Assembly: GCA_030762895.1 (NCBI GenBank)
Contig: CM061066.1
Span: 7,282,047-7,346,046, forward strand
Length of the DNA: 64,000 nt
DNA from: Sophora flavescens
Lineage: Eukaryota > Streptophyta > Magnoliopsida > Fabales > Fabaceae
Reading direction: 5' to 3'
This document shows, in pieces, positions 1-11,792 of the stretch (the stretch's first letter is position 1; each line of letters begins with the position of its first letter). The notes beneath the pieces were generated by a model, which saw only the letters and a program-made list of their open reading frames with translations, had not been told where the DNA came from and did not search any database. Both the position numbers and the translations under genes were made by a program.

Positions 1-235
1 GGGTTTAAAGCCTCTTGACTTTAGACACTAATGTACCAACACCTTCCATAAATCTGAGATTAGTATAAAAGGCTTTGACTGGTTCCTCATAATAGGGTCC
101 CTTGAATTTCATAATGTCAATGAGGTCTAAATCTGCCAGTTTGTCTAAAAAATGGATGACCTCTCGACAATCCACGATAGACCAGGGTTCGAACTGAGTA
201 GATGGCATTGATGAGGCTATAAACTCATCTCCCAT
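1..235 (-). pseudogene. Plant transposon-protein fragment, copy A (N-terminal part)
   Basis: The minus-strand reading frame opens at 235 with MGDEFIASSMPSTQFEPW and runs off near the window edge, stopping at 5-7. It is about 97 percent identical to the start of the longer relic at 18680-19467. The pattern GPYYEEPVKAFYTNLRF resembles the 'putative plant transposon protein' family (I recall Pfam Transposase_32), whose members carry a similar G-x-Y-x(n)-VkeFYaNL core. That assignment is from memory of the family pattern. The stop after VKRL is shared by both copies, and in the other copy homology continues beyond it, so the stop is a lesion and not the natural end. The rest of this copy lies left of the window. 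Biochemical role unknown. Confidence 0.5.
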
Positions 236-465
236 CTACCCCATTCCATAAACATACCCTTTTTTGTTCTTCGTTCTTCTCTCTAGCCGCCTTCGAGAAG
301 AGGGCATCCGCCTTCGAGAAGAGGGCATCGTCACAAACAACAAAGCGCTCTTTCCCTTTATTACCAGCCTCTTATAGGAGGCGATGAAACATATCCTGCA
401 TAATTCACAAACATTAGCGCTTTTGCAATTATTATTATAAATAATAAATAAGAAAATGAAATAAT
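236..465. other. Non-coding leader of the transposon-protein relic
   Basis: No reading frame is recognisable. The stretch is homologous to 19468-19676 and, more distantly, to two segments at 63180-63375 and 63440-63560 (shared GCCGCCTTC-AAGAAG and CACAAACATTAGCGCTTTTG words). It is therefore part of a dispersed repeat upstream of the minus-strand pseudogene. Confidence 0.6.
287..328. repeat. 21-bp tandem duplication specific to copy A
   Basis: The 21-bp unit beginning CCGCCTTCGAGAAG occurs twice in a row here and only once at the matching place in copy B (about 19518). It is a useful diagnostic for telling the two copies apart in reads. Confidence 0.9.
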
Positions 466-479
466 CACTACTACAGAAA

Positions 480-775
480 AGGGCTTCAATAGTGTTTTTT
501 TTGCCTTTAGTAGCGCTTCAAAGCGCTATTTATTCATTCGCTCCTAAAGGTGGGAGAGATTCAATAGCGCTTAAAAAAACACTACTGAAAATAGGAATAG
601 ATAACGCTTCCTTGAGAAAGCGCTGTCTAAAGTTGGTAATAAGACAATCTATTACATACTTTAGACAGTGATTTCTCAAGGAAGCACTGTCCCAAGTTTG
701 CAATAGATAGCGCTTTCTCAAGGAAGCGCTATTTATTTGTCACTTTAGGCAACGCTTTTTCAAGAAAACGGTACC
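480..775. repeat. CACTA subterminal repeats (AGCGCTT type), copy A
   Basis: AGCGCT-containing words occur repeatedly in both orientations, for example near 520, 568, 605-630 and 708-735. The segment around 708-735 is an imperfect palindrome reading GCGCTTTCTCAAGGAAGCGC. Dense short repeats next to the terminus are typical binding sites for the element's own DNA-binding protein; that role is inferred from the family. Confidence 0.75.
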
Positions 776-903
776 TACCCCCCCCCCCCCTTTTTTTTTA
801 ATTATTCACTATTTTTCTATATTTCCCACCTGCACAATCATCCATCATCAATTCACAGTAACACTACATTTAGGTACATCACACACATACACAATATTGG
901 TAA

Positions 904-905
<2 letters not shown>

Positions 906-966
<61 letters not shown>
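906..966. repeat. TA dinucleotide microsatellite, copy A
   Basis: About 30 uninterrupted TA units. The matching tract in copy B is longer (about 34 units), so it varies between copies. Confidence 0.98.
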
Positions 967-970
<4 letters not shown>

Positions 971-1320
971 AAACCAAATATCAAAATCATACATATATAA
1001 CCAATTAATTAAGTAATATACTTTAACACAATTCACAGTAACGCTTACACATAACCAATTTTATTATTTAAGTTCATAAACCAAAAGATCGCTAACCTAC
1101 ATTAGATAATAACTATGCATACTAATAATGTGTACAAGCTAATCAACACACTAGTAATTATAAACAATTTGTGCATGCTGCTTCCATCTTCTGCTTGATC
1201 GTACAAAGTCTTTGTTGTCGGTCTGCATAAGATACACATACAGATCACTTGCACATACATACAAGTCTAATAATATAGGAGAGATACTAGCTACCATAAT
1301 ATCAGAATATGTCGTACCCT

Positions 1321-4300
1321 TTAATTGTTGATAAATTTCATAACCACATAACGACACCACTCGTCTTTAAGTTGAGTAAGTTGATCGTCGGAGTATGTGA
1401 TGCATTTACATTCAGGAAAATACTTCAAAATGAAAATTAAATCAAATTAGAATGACTAAATCTGAGTTATTAAATAATATAAGCTAGAACTGAAATCAAA
1501 TACCGTGGTTGGGATTCGTATTTGGTTTTGAATGATGATATCCTTGATAAATTTCAGAACGTAGTAGCCACAGTCGCTGTCATTCGGTTGACGGGGACAC
1601 TATAAAACCAAACATAATAAATTAATTCTTTTAATTTTTCAATTTAAATTAAAAAATTGCATAAGGATTTTCGCAAATACCATTATAGATATCCATTTAG
1701 TCGTCCTGGATGATTTAGAAATTCGAGACTTGCCTCCATGTAATCCTCGATGAATTAGCAAAGCCCTGAGTGCAAAATCAAACAATTTCATTGAAGTAAA
1801 GGTTTCGAACCATCATATATATGAAGATAACAATAAATGCATATATATACTTACTGATTGTACGTATCCCTCATTTTTTTGTGATTGTTAAAATGCATAT
1901 GCAAGAGATCTAAATAGTACACCATGTCCTCTTTGGGATTGATCACTAACAATACCCAATGACCTCTACAAAAATGTGGTCAGTTAGGAAATCTTAAGCA
2001 GCTAATCACATTTCATAAAAGTTACTATCGTTAATTAAATTAAATGACTCACACTACATTGCAAGGTGACAAAAACAAGGTCTCATCCTCTGGCTTTGCC
2101 AATGCCAAGCGTTCAGCTATATACTCTTTTATTTCCACAGAGTCAAAGTGCATATGTGTTCGTTGTGGGCATAGAAACACAAACCTCCGAGTCCGTTCTT
2201 CTGGGATCAGTATCTCACGGTACAAGTACCTTAAATTAAAACATGTATACAACGAAATGAAAAAGAGAAAAACTGAAAATGAAAAAGCAGGACAAAGTTT
2301 GATGTAGTTGTATAGGTTGTATACTTCAAAGTTGTATAGGTTGTATACTTCAAAGTTTGATGTAGTACCTGAGATATATGCTAATAACAGTATGTGATAA
2401 CCATTCATGATTAAGAATTTCTCCAATCTCGGAACCTTCACCATCGAGCTCTAATGTGTGCTCATAACCCAGAATTTATGGCTCCATTGATATGACAATG
2501 TTTCCTCTATCTGCCATCCTTGTTAACACATGGACTCTAAGAAAGGTTATAAAATATGCACTACCATGAGTTATAGGAGGCTGAGAAGGCTGATGTTTGC
2601 TCTTGTTCTTTAACGGGGATGTAACTGACCCTGTTGTTTGCTCCTTGCCAACTATCGGAGGTCTAGGGGAAGGTTGGGGTTTGCCCACATTATGGCCCAC
2701 ATTCTTGCCAGCTTTGTGCTCTGGCACTTTGCCCTTGTCCTTGACTTTGGATTTTGCGGGTATCTACATTTTTTTCATTGCAACACATTAATTAGTTAGT
2801 GACCACCTAATTTAATAAATATATGCAGTAAATGATAATGGATCACTTACAACTACGAAGTGGCTTGACCATGCCACATAGGTACCTATTGCTTGTTCCA
2901 CTGTCATCACATCTGCATTCACAAGTGGTACATGCAATGGTGCATCGCCCTCAATTGCAAACTCAACCACAACTTTTACATGACCTGCAGGTATTGGTAG
3001 GTTGTGCAGTGTGCCACCTGATTCGTTATAGATTGTCCCCCTAGCGACCAAGCGATGAGTTGGGCTTGCCAAATATAGGTTGCACATATTATTGCCCTAA
3101 ACCAATGATAAACAAAAATATTAATATGTAAATTGTCAATCCAATATGTACAGGTAAAGAAAGCGATTAATATAATGATTATTTCCTCGGGTGGCACAAG
3201 AGTGCAACTATCTCTGGCACTATATGGGGTAGGGGTAGGGTTAGGGGAAGGCAAATCAGGCTCATACCCCTCCACTGGTTCCTTGTCCTGCTTGCTGTTT
3301 TTCAATTCCTAGATTTATTTAAACAGTTGGGTGACCATCCTCCTCAACTCTATTGTTTCTTCTTGTTTTGCACGCTTTCGTGATTCGAAGATAGTTTTCT
3401 AAGTGACACCAAAACCCACACCCCTATAGCGACCAGAATACTCTGTCTCTAGAAGGTAAGGCATAGGCTAGGATATCTTCACGACCACCACAATTTGTTA
3501 TCTCCCCCCATGATACAGCCTGTGTTAGGCTCTCCTGAAACACATATTATTGACAAAGATGTTAAACATAATTATCATAAAAAAATTACAAATAAAAATG
3601 TTAATTAATGCTATCATACTTACAATTCTTTCAGCCACTTCCCTAGTGGGGGATGGTCAATCACACCCTCCTCGTTTTTACGGCCTTCCATCCACAAAAT
3701 ATGACGTTCAATTGAATCAACACGGATCTCCACCCGCCTCCAAAGTTTGTACATTTAAACAAACAAATTAAAATTCATCATCTTACTAAGAAAAAAACCA
3801 AAATGTGTTAAATAAACCAAGTTATAATTAAGGATATTATCAATACCATATCTTCGTCAATGCCAGCATACCCCTTAACCCCTCATTTGAAAGGCTAGTC
3901 AGGTTCTAACGCTCTCTGCCGATTTTCTTCGCTTATTCTCTATATAGACACAGAAATATATCAATCTGACCTTTGTCACACTCAAAAGGTCTGGACTATG
4001 AATAGTTACATGCAGTGCTAGTAAATGTGTATAATTAGAAAGGCATATAATTAATAACACAAAGATTGAGTGTTGAATATTCACATTGCACATGTACAGT
4101 GGGTTCGTTCCCCAACACTTTCTTCATGCAAGTTGTACAAGTTAATAATGATAATGCTTTTCTTAATTAATATTCCTTTCAATCACTTCGTAGTTCTTGT
4201 TTCCTTGATTATCAAGTCTAATAAATGCATAGGATCAAACTTTTCTTATTTTAAAATTGTAACATTTCTTAAAAGCCAAACAAACCAGCATGTTAAGATC

Positions 4301-5289
4301 TATGTATACAAGTTCTAAGGATACATACCAGAAATTCCTCATCTTCCGCGCATTTTGCTACAAAATCTATCCAATCTTCCATGCTTATAAAATCTTTATA
4401 TTCTGGTGGAGGCTCACGTCTGACATTCCCGTTGTCGTCTCTAAGGTACTCTCTCGTCAAGTTAGTTCGAAATGTCCGGTGCATTTTTTCGGCACGCTGA
4501 ATTAGAGTACTCCGCCGAGTCTCATCAACCACAAAAGTCATCTTCAACGCCAATATAAATAAAATCTCAGAGTATAAGTATGTCCACATAATTAAGAAAC
4601 AATATAACTAACTCTTGTTAATTAATTTACCTGTACATCACGCCAGATCTCATCTTTGAGATTATTCAAAGCTTGACTCCTCCAACTATTGCAAGTAATA
4701 AGGACTGTTTGCCGTACTTTGGACCCAATGTAACTAATCAAGTCTCTACCATTTCTACCAATGGGCTGACCTTTAACATTCCATTTAACCTAAAAAATTT
4801 TGATTAAGTGTGTACATTTAGATAACAAACAATTAATATAATGAAACAATTAATTAGATTAATTAGTAAGTATTTTACTACAATTTTAGGTCCTTTACTC
4901 CTCTGGCGGATAATCTTCTTCTTAAAGGTTGGCCCATGATGCCTCACCTTTCGTGTGGCCTCCTCGCCCTCATCCAACACTACCTCAGCAGGAGGTATTT
5001 CTGGTACTACTATCTGAAGCGGATTCGGCTGAGGTGGCAAATCTAGTAACCCGTGCTCAGCCAAATACTATAGGTATAGCCATACCGGAGGTAGAGATAC
5101 CTCAACAGTCTCAACAACGTGTGTCCTTTGCTGCGGTCCTTCTTCTACCGTGCCAATGACTTCTCTACTGGGACCATGATAGGTGGCGCTGAGTGCCCCA
5201 GGGTTAATCTCCCAGGCACCACCAAACTGAGCTCGATTAAACGTGATCGATCGGATCCTCGAATGTACCAAGGGTATATCCGGTTCCAT
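1321..5289 (-). pseudogene. CACTA accessory gene: Transposase_24-like, DUF8039-like and Ulp1 (C48) protease, copy A
   Basis: This is a split gene read right to left. Recognisable exons are: about 5289-4880 (N-terminal region); 4792-4632, ending WRDVQ; 4542-4333, with TRRSTLIQRAEKMHRTFRTN and YREYL-type residues of plant Transposase_24, ending at a GTATGT donor; 3905-3848, with GVKGYAGIDEDM; 3760-3630, with RHILWMEGRKNEEGVIDHPP; 3087-2850, with LYLASPTHRLVARGTIYNES, DUF8039-like; 2225-2056; 1973-1858, with GHWVLLVINPKEDMVYYLDL; 1604-1503, with QPNDSDCGYYVLKFI; and 1420-1321, ending in TAA. The last exons form an Ulp1-type cysteine protease with His (GHW), Asp (YLD) and Cys (DCGYY) all visible. 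Lesions are an in-frame TAG at 5068-5070 (also in copy B) and TAG plus TGA in the 3905-3848 exon. The protein is probably accessory to transposition. Exon borders are approximate. Confidence 0.7.
2307..2354. repeat. 24-bp tandem duplication inside an intron
   Basis: The unit starting GTTGTATAGGTTGTATAC is present twice without mismatch. The same doublet is found in copy B at 21515-21562, so it predates the locus duplication. Confidence 0.9.
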
Positions 5290-5297
5290 CTAAACAC

Positions 5298-8200
5298 GTA
5301 AGAGTGAGAAACCAATATATAGATTTTACGCGACAACTACATGCTAGACACCACATAAAACACATACACATTTACCAAACACAAGCATTCGTAAGCAAAT
5401 AGTTTATCAATGGGTTCAACACCCCAAACATCATCGTGTGAAAAATTATGCATGAACACTTCAAATTCGTCATCTAATTTCGTCCTAATCTCATGAGATA
5501 TCCCAACACGTGATGAGTTGATCAGGCTCAATTGCCACCACTAGGCAACCAGGCACACTGTCCACACCCAGGGCATCAGTGATAACAACGTAGATGGGGT
5601 CTCATTGTCCAACCCGGGCACAATGAGGAAATCATAGTATGAAATACCTGACGCCGCAAGGTAATCACACATAGAACCGCGGGCACGTCTGCTAATGCAT
5701 GCAAAACACTTTTGCTCATGACTCTTTTCTTTGTGTTCAATGTTTCTTTGCCAAAGCTCAAAATGGCTTACGACTCACATAGTTTTAACATCTTTAAAAC
5801 TTTCATTACAACACCGGACCTCACAGTCCGAGTGCTCAATCATGACACCTCTTGACCGATGCACCAGTCATAGGTTCGTGATAATAAAAAAACATCTTTA
5901 ATGTTTAAATACGGTATACACCACGTATACAGTACATGACCCCAAAGTCCAAAGGACCCCAAGTCCGTAACAACAAAGAACCTTAGTACCCCGACGTCTC
6001 GGTTACTAAGTTCAACAACACTTTCAGCATGGTTGAATAAATTTTTGTTTTCAGAAAATCTTTTAAAATTGGAAATTCATTAATAAAATCTTTAAATAAT
6101 AAAGCTTAGCTTTCACGAAAATGAGTCACTTGAGGTTTTAGCTTAATCAAAATATACACAGCCGTTTCAAAATACTTACCGTCTAAACTTTTCCAAACTA
6201 TTCCAAATTTGCCGTCAATTATCATTTTTTAAAGCTTTTTAAGCCAAAATTTAGCTTTTTCCACTTAAACAATTTTCTAAAATCATAATTAACTTATTTT
6301 CACCAATTAATTTCATAAAATAATATTTTATAATATTTCGGAATTTCTTACGTAAAAATTAGCAGTGCAAAAATATTTTCACGGTTTCGCTCTCATTGCG
6401 ACTCAGAATATACTCTTACAGTAATAAATCATTAAAATAATAATATTTTCCAAAATTCCTTATTTTTCGCAAATAAAAAATTCCATTAATATTATATATC
6501 AATATTTTACCGTTAAAACGTTGAATATAATTTACGAATCTTCTTGAAGCTTTTATCCCATTAATTTAATTGGGCACTAACCACTGTCAGGCTTCTCAAA
6601 CATCAACCAACAATAATATCACATAGATATTTCCAGGTAGATCATGCATCACAACAGCATAATATAATTACAAATAAACAATTAAACGCAATTAAACAAA
6701 CACAGATACAAATACCATAACTTAAACTATTTAAATAAATACTAACAGACAAATAATTACAAACAAACACATATAGCATATAGCCATCGAATATATCCCT
6801 TAGGTATTCCCCTCTTACCTTTCGTAGAGTTTCTTGTGAATTAGTGAATTTCTTCGGAAGTCCGGATATCGCGTATACGTCGCACTCACTCAACCTTCAA
6901 CCATTACAATCAAATAATTACAAATCAAGAAACTAAAAACATTCAAAACCCTACTACATGGTCATGGCCTCTACGGGTTTTGAGTGACTAAAATTTCTAA
7001 TCATGATTAAGTCATGGATTAATGGTCCTTAATCAACCAAGATCATGGATTAGTGGCTAAACAACTAAATTTTAAACTCAAAACTTCCTAACTCTCATAT
7101 ACTTAGATTCGGCCTTGACATGTTCATGGGGATAGGGTTTTTAGCTTGATAAACCAACTTGGATTTATTAAGCATACATACTAATAGCTTGATTACCAAG
7201 ATCATTAATGAAAACTTTGAACAAAATTCATCAAATCTCATCCACCTAGGGTTCGGCCAACATAGAGATTTTGAGTAAGGCTTTTCATTTTAATAAACTA
7301 ACATGGATTAGAGTGTGTAGACATACATGTCATATGAAATACATGATCATACATGACAACACATGAACAAAATCCTATCAAACCTATTCTCCTAGGTTCG
7401 GCCAAAGCTAGTTTATTAGGAAGGAAATTTTTTATTACATCATGCTCTTGGATTTAGATAGTATGCATGATATCAAGAATATAGAAAGTGGTTTCAACAT
7501 CATGAGATTTTTCTAGAATTTGTTATGAATTTTCAAAGCTCTAGGCTTAGAAACTTAAAAGTGATGAACATAAATGAGATAAACTTTGAATCATGAAACT
7601 TATTGAAGAACATAGATATGATTAAGGAAGAAGAATAGGATTCACCTATTGAAGATCAAAGACAAGTGAAATCCAAGAACTTGCTTCACAAAGTGATGCT
7701 AGAAAAGCTTATGAACTTATGAGTTTTTGAAACAAAAAGGCAATAGGAAGAAAATGAAATGTGAGGGAGGGTATTTATAGAGATGTGGCTGTGCCACTTT
7801 GGAGGGATTTAGTAGAAAGGAGGTGACTTTTCTAAGGATTTAAGTGCAATTAATCCCTAGGGACCATTTTGCAAAGATTCTAAAAGTATAAGGACTATTT
7901 TGCAAATTTCCAATAGTTTGAAATGATGACCATGTGCAACATTTAATGTTTTCGCATGTGACTCATCTTGTTGAATTTTCTTGAGGCTTTTTGGGAAGAA
8001 TCTAGAATACTTTGGGACTTGTTAGATTTGTGTGGAACTTTTGAGAATAATGGAGAACATTGTGGAAGATTCAAGAATAAACTTGACTCATCCAAGTTAA
8101 GGGCAGCCCCCACTCATCCTTGGGCTTGTGCATGGGCCTTGGAAATTTGGGCTTGGATTTAATTATTTTGGCCCACCAAAATGCTTAAGGCATAACCATA

Positions 8201-8865
8201 AGCTAGGAAACTTACATGATTTCTAATGGGCTTTATGGAATTAAATTCATGGACAAGGAATTTGGGCTTCAAGTCCACGGTCCTCTAATGGGTTTGGAAC
8301 AAAGATTTTGGCCCAATTCACTTGGAAAAACATAGGAACTAACTTAGGGCCCAAAGTGCAATTAATAGAAAGTTCAAGGACTTAAGTGCAAAAATCCATA
8401 AATTGCCACTTTAACCTTGTAGAATCTTCTAGACTCAAAAGTGTGATTCATCCCCATGAATCATCTCAAAATTCTAAGATAACCTCTTTATCTACTCTTG
8501 GAAACTCCGAAATCCACTATGTCGTTCACCCGATTACGTATTTCGTTCGTAAAAACGAGATTATTTTATTTTTTTCTGAAATAATTCTAAAATATACAAT
8601 TGTAGGAAATAAAATAAAAACCTTAAGTCTTTCATTCACGAATTAAAATTAGGTCTTTTGAGCAGTATAATTATACTGTCAATGGAATTCACTGGCTGGG
8701 TTTCGCCTGACTTTCCAACCTAAATTTTAATCGTAGCTTCCTACATTTAAGTAGAATTGAGTGGTAAACTCCGTTTATTTAAAATAATTTTCTAAAACTC
8801 CAATCAACCTATAAACATATTTATATGTATTAGTTATTTAAAACAATGAAATACAGGGTGTTACA
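5298..8865 (-). mobile_element. Tekay/Del-type LTR, copy A, truncated at its 3' end
   Basis: Read on the minus strand the LTR begins TGTAACACCCTG at 8865 and ends abruptly near 5298. Compared with the complete LTR at 52282-56473, about 0.7 kb of the 3' (U5) end is missing. Shared landmarks include the ACTGTCAATGG/TTATACTG box near 8670-8690, a TATAAATA box at 7772-7779, the ACTGGTGCATCGGTC-type box near 5850, and the GGTGAGA..CCAATATA box at the broken end. No gag-pol follows: the right side passes straight into the AT-rich flank also seen beside the 5' LTR of copy C. It is therefore effectively a solo LTR left by LTR-LTR recombination. A target-site duplication cannot be tested because one end is lost. 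Confidence 0.8.
7772..7779 (-). promoter_or_regulatory. LTR TATA box, copy A
   Basis: The minus strand reads CTATAAATACCC, a near-consensus plant TATA box roughly 1.1 kb inside the LTR. It is conserved at 26988-26995 and 35236-35243. Transcription would run toward lower coordinates, in the retroelement's own sense. Confidence 0.6.
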
Positions 8866-9824
8866 TACAAGAATTGGTAAAAACTACAAATGTGTTGCAA
8901 GTGCTCATTATGTAATTTCAGGAAATAATGATACAATACAAATAGGAGCTATATATATTTCATATGTTGATTAACCTCATTTAAATGTCTAATATAATAT
9001 CTTAAAACTGGATATTGGAAATAAGATCCTAAAACAATTAAAATATAATGCATTAATTCAATATAAAATTTATGCGCACATTAAATTGTCTTAGAAATTA
9101 ATCAAACTCACATAGTCATTCAAATTATTAGTTATTAGCATACATTAAAACTAAACTTACAACCGATCCACCTCCATTCTATACACACTAAACTTTCGTA
9201 TAAAAACATTAAGGAAAGTGGTAAATTACTAATGAGCTAGAAAGTGGAAAGCTACAAGATGACGATCCAAATCAAACCATTGAATAAAATACTTAAAGAA
9301 ATATCTTCACCAAAATTAAAGCTATATATAAAATCAAAATAAATTATAATAACAGATATGAAGTTAAATATAAATTATTTTCATAGTTACGGTTAATAAA
9401 TTAATTAATTTACCTTTACAATGATAAAGTTATGCCCGATAATACATAGCCCTTCACCCATGTTTTAATCAAGGAAATCATAGTTCGATAAACATCCAAC
9501 TGGATGATCGCTGGGACAAAAGAGCAAAGCATAACAAGTAAGGTGAAGAAATATAAGACATCATCAACGGCTTCCATCTATCCGCATCAAGCATCAACAA
9601 TCCACTAATAGAGATCAACGACCTTGCTCATAATCTAATGAGGACAGCACAACATTTTAAACAACAAAAAGATGCCAACAAAAGAAAAAGCATATTAATC
9701 AACAACGGAATCCAGATAAATGATATGGAATTACAAGAATATATAGTATTGAACCTCGATCTTAGTAGAAGAAGCAAGAATAGCATCCCAACATCATTAT
9801 AATCATCATGATACTAGTATGTTT
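8866..9824. other. AT-rich flank shared with 36333-37290
   Basis: No gene is recognised. The stretch matches the sequence right of copy C at about 97 percent and is cut by the assembly gap. Short open stretches exist on the minus strand around 9400-9560 but I could not assign them. It is probably the original target DNA of the Tekay-type element. Confidence 0.6.
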
Positions 9825-10324
9825 NNNNNNNNNNNNNNNNNNNNNNNNNNNNNNNNNNNNNNNNNNNNNNNNNNNNNNNNNNNNNNNNNNNNNNNNNNNN
9901 NNNNNNNNNNNNNNNNNNNNNNNNNNNNNNNNNNNNNNNNNNNNNNNNNNNNNNNNNNNNNNNNNNNNNNNNNNNNNNNNNNNNNNNNNNNNNNNNNNNN
10001 NNNNNNNNNNNNNNNNNNNNNNNNNNNNNNNNNNNNNNNNNNNNNNNNNNNNNNNNNNNNNNNNNNNNNNNNNNNNNNNNNNNNNNNNNNNNNNNNNNNN
10101 NNNNNNNNNNNNNNNNNNNNNNNNNNNNNNNNNNNNNNNNNNNNNNNNNNNNNNNNNNNNNNNNNNNNNNNNNNNNNNNNNNNNNNNNNNNNNNNNNNNN
10201 NNNNNNNNNNNNNNNNNNNNNNNNNNNNNNNNNNNNNNNNNNNNNNNNNNNNNNNNNNNNNNNNNNNNNNNNNNNNNNNNNNNNNNNNNNNNNNNNNNNN
10301 NNNNNNNNNNNNNNNNNNNNNNNN
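9825..10324. other. Assembly gap of exactly 500 N
   Basis: The run is a round 500 bases, typical of a placeholder of unknown length. It hides most of the Athila 5' LTR: the 3' LTR is 1321 bp but only 107 bp of the 5' LTR are visible, so at least about 1.2 kb is missing and the true gap is larger than drawn. Confidence 0.97.
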
Positions 10325-10431
10325 AAAATAACACTTTAAGAGTCCTTGTGAGACGACATCCGAGTTGTCGCCCTAAACTACAGTTTTAAAACCCGCTCGT
10401 TCTTTTTGGCGCGTGCGCGACAGCGCGACCA
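10325..10431 (+). repeat. Athila 5' LTR, last 107 bp
   Basis: Identical to 17926-18032 except for two transitions (C/T near 10394 and G/A near 10423). It ends in CA, four bases before the primer-binding region. Confidence 0.95.
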
Positions 10432-10436
10432 AAAAT

Positions 10437-10454
10437 TGGTGCCGTTGCCGGGGA
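10437..10454 (+). other. Primer-binding site, tRNA-Asp type
   Basis: TGGTGCCGTTGCCGGGGA differs at one position from the complement of the plant tRNA-Asp 3' end, which is the primer typical of Athila elements. Confidence 0.85.
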
Positions 10455-10559
10455 CTCTTATTTGTTATTTTTCCATTTTTTTCCTTTTCTTTTCTTTCTT
10501 TTTTTTTCTTTTTTTTTTTGTTTTGAATTGGTCTGGCTACTAGGTCTAATTGCCCTTAG

Positions 10560-11792
10560 TTGTATGATTTTGATCCTGAAATTGAAAGAACACTGCACAC
10601 ACTCCGTAGAGAATTTCGGGCTAGCACTAGTAGTGATTCTAATTCCAAAACTGTTTTTGAAAACATGGGAGACCAAAGGACATTAAGACAGCTTGCTGCC
10701 CCTGATGTTAACTATGATGGATTGTGTATTTCATTTCCTGGTGCTGATACTCCTTTTGAACTAAAATCTGGTTTCATTCACTTGTTGCCAAAGTTTAATG
10801 GTCTTGCAGGTGAGGATCCACACAAGCACTTGAAGGAATTCCAAGTTGTATGCTCCACAACCTCGAGATCAGAGGGAGTAACTGAGGATAGTATCAAGCT
10901 GAAAGCCTTTCTGTTCTCACTCCAGGGAGCTGCAAAGGATTGGCTGTTGTATCTTGAGCCCAACTCTATCACCACTTGGAATGATTTGAATAGGGTTTTC
11001 CTAGAAAGATATTTTCCTGCTTCCAGAGCTGCGTCAATAAGGAAAGAAATATGTGACATCAGGCAAGGGAATGAGTCGCTAGCTGAATATTGGGAAAGAT
11101 TCAAGCATTTGGTATCCAGCTGCCCCCAGCATCAGATTTCTGAACAACTCCTTATCCAGTACTTTTATGAAGGATTACTGCCGATGGATAGGAATCTTTT
11201 GGATGCTGCTAGTGGGGGAGCGCTTATTGATAAGACCCCAGCTGCTGCCAAGCAACTCATTGAGAATATGTCACTGAATTCCCAGCAGTTTACTACCAGA
11301 AGAAATTCAGTTGAGATAAGAGGTGTGCATGAGATCCATAGTTCCTCTTCCAACCAGGCCGCCCTTGAGAATAGATTGGATGAGCTCACTTCTTTTGTAA
11401 GGCAATTGGCAATAGACAGGGTTCAGCCTGCAAAGTTATGTGGCATCTGCAATTCACCTGAGCACCCACATGATCCATGCCCTATCCAGATAGAAGAGTT
11501 CGTCAGTGAAGTATCTCAAGCTTATGCAGTAAATCCATATAATCAAGGAAACAGTCAGAATCGGTACAACACTCCAGATCTCTCCACCAATAGGTACCAT
11601 CCCAACTGGAGGAATCATCCTAATCTGCGGTATGGGAACTCATCCCAACAACAACCAATGGCAGCACCTCAGAATCCTCCTCCAGTGACTACTTCTGCAC
11701 CTTCGGGACCTTCCCTAGAGGATATGCTCAAGCAATTGGCCGCAAACAACCTCCAGCTTCAGCAGCAGGTTGGACAGGTTGTAGCTTCATAG
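10560..11792 (+). pseudogene. gag: Athila gag (capsid and nucleocapsid)
   Basis: This 410-codon frame begins MYDFDPEIERTLHTLRREF after a pyrimidine-rich leader. Residues about 40-90 carry the Athila hallmark region (APDVNYDGLCI, FELKSGFIHLLPKF). Residues about 90-240 form the retrotransposon Gag domain (GEDPHKHLKEF, GAAKDWLLYLEP, FLERYFPASRA, EYWERFKHLVSSCP). One zinc knuckle, CGICNSPEHPHDPC, follows near residue 300 in C-x2-C-x4-H-x4-C spacing. The tail is rich in Gln and Asn. The TAG at 11790-11792 sits inside a Q-rich stretch and the same frame stays open for another 766 codons, so gag and pol were most likely one polyprotein. The protein would package element RNA in cytoplasmic particles. 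Confidence 0.9.

Larger units (their letters stand above)
466..5297 (-). mobile_element. CACTA (En/Spm) element, copy A, one end only
   Basis: The left terminus starts CACTACTACAGAAAAGGGC at 466, matching the CACTA terminal signature, with AAT as the preceding three bases. Subterminal repeats and a minus-strand multi-exon gene (1321-5289) follow. No opposite terminus is present: at about 5298 the sequence passes directly into an LTR. The element therefore lacks its other end and any recognisable TNP2-type transposase, and could only have been moved in trans when it was complete. The same broken junction exists in copy B (about 24503), so the truncation predates the duplication of the locus. 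Confidence 0.8.

Noticed and set aside
848..1036. Frame with a YIYIYI repeat, like a small membrane protein
   Set aside because: It is a translation of the TA microsatellite; the length varies between copies A and B.
2044..2307. Plus-strand 87-codon frame conserved in both copies
   Set aside because: It is the antisense shadow of a protease-gene exon (YLYREILIPEERTRRFVFLC) and its conservation follows from the minus strand.
9762..10389. Three open frames of 170-193 codons across the N block
   Set aside because: They consist of undetermined residues from the assembly gap and carry no information.
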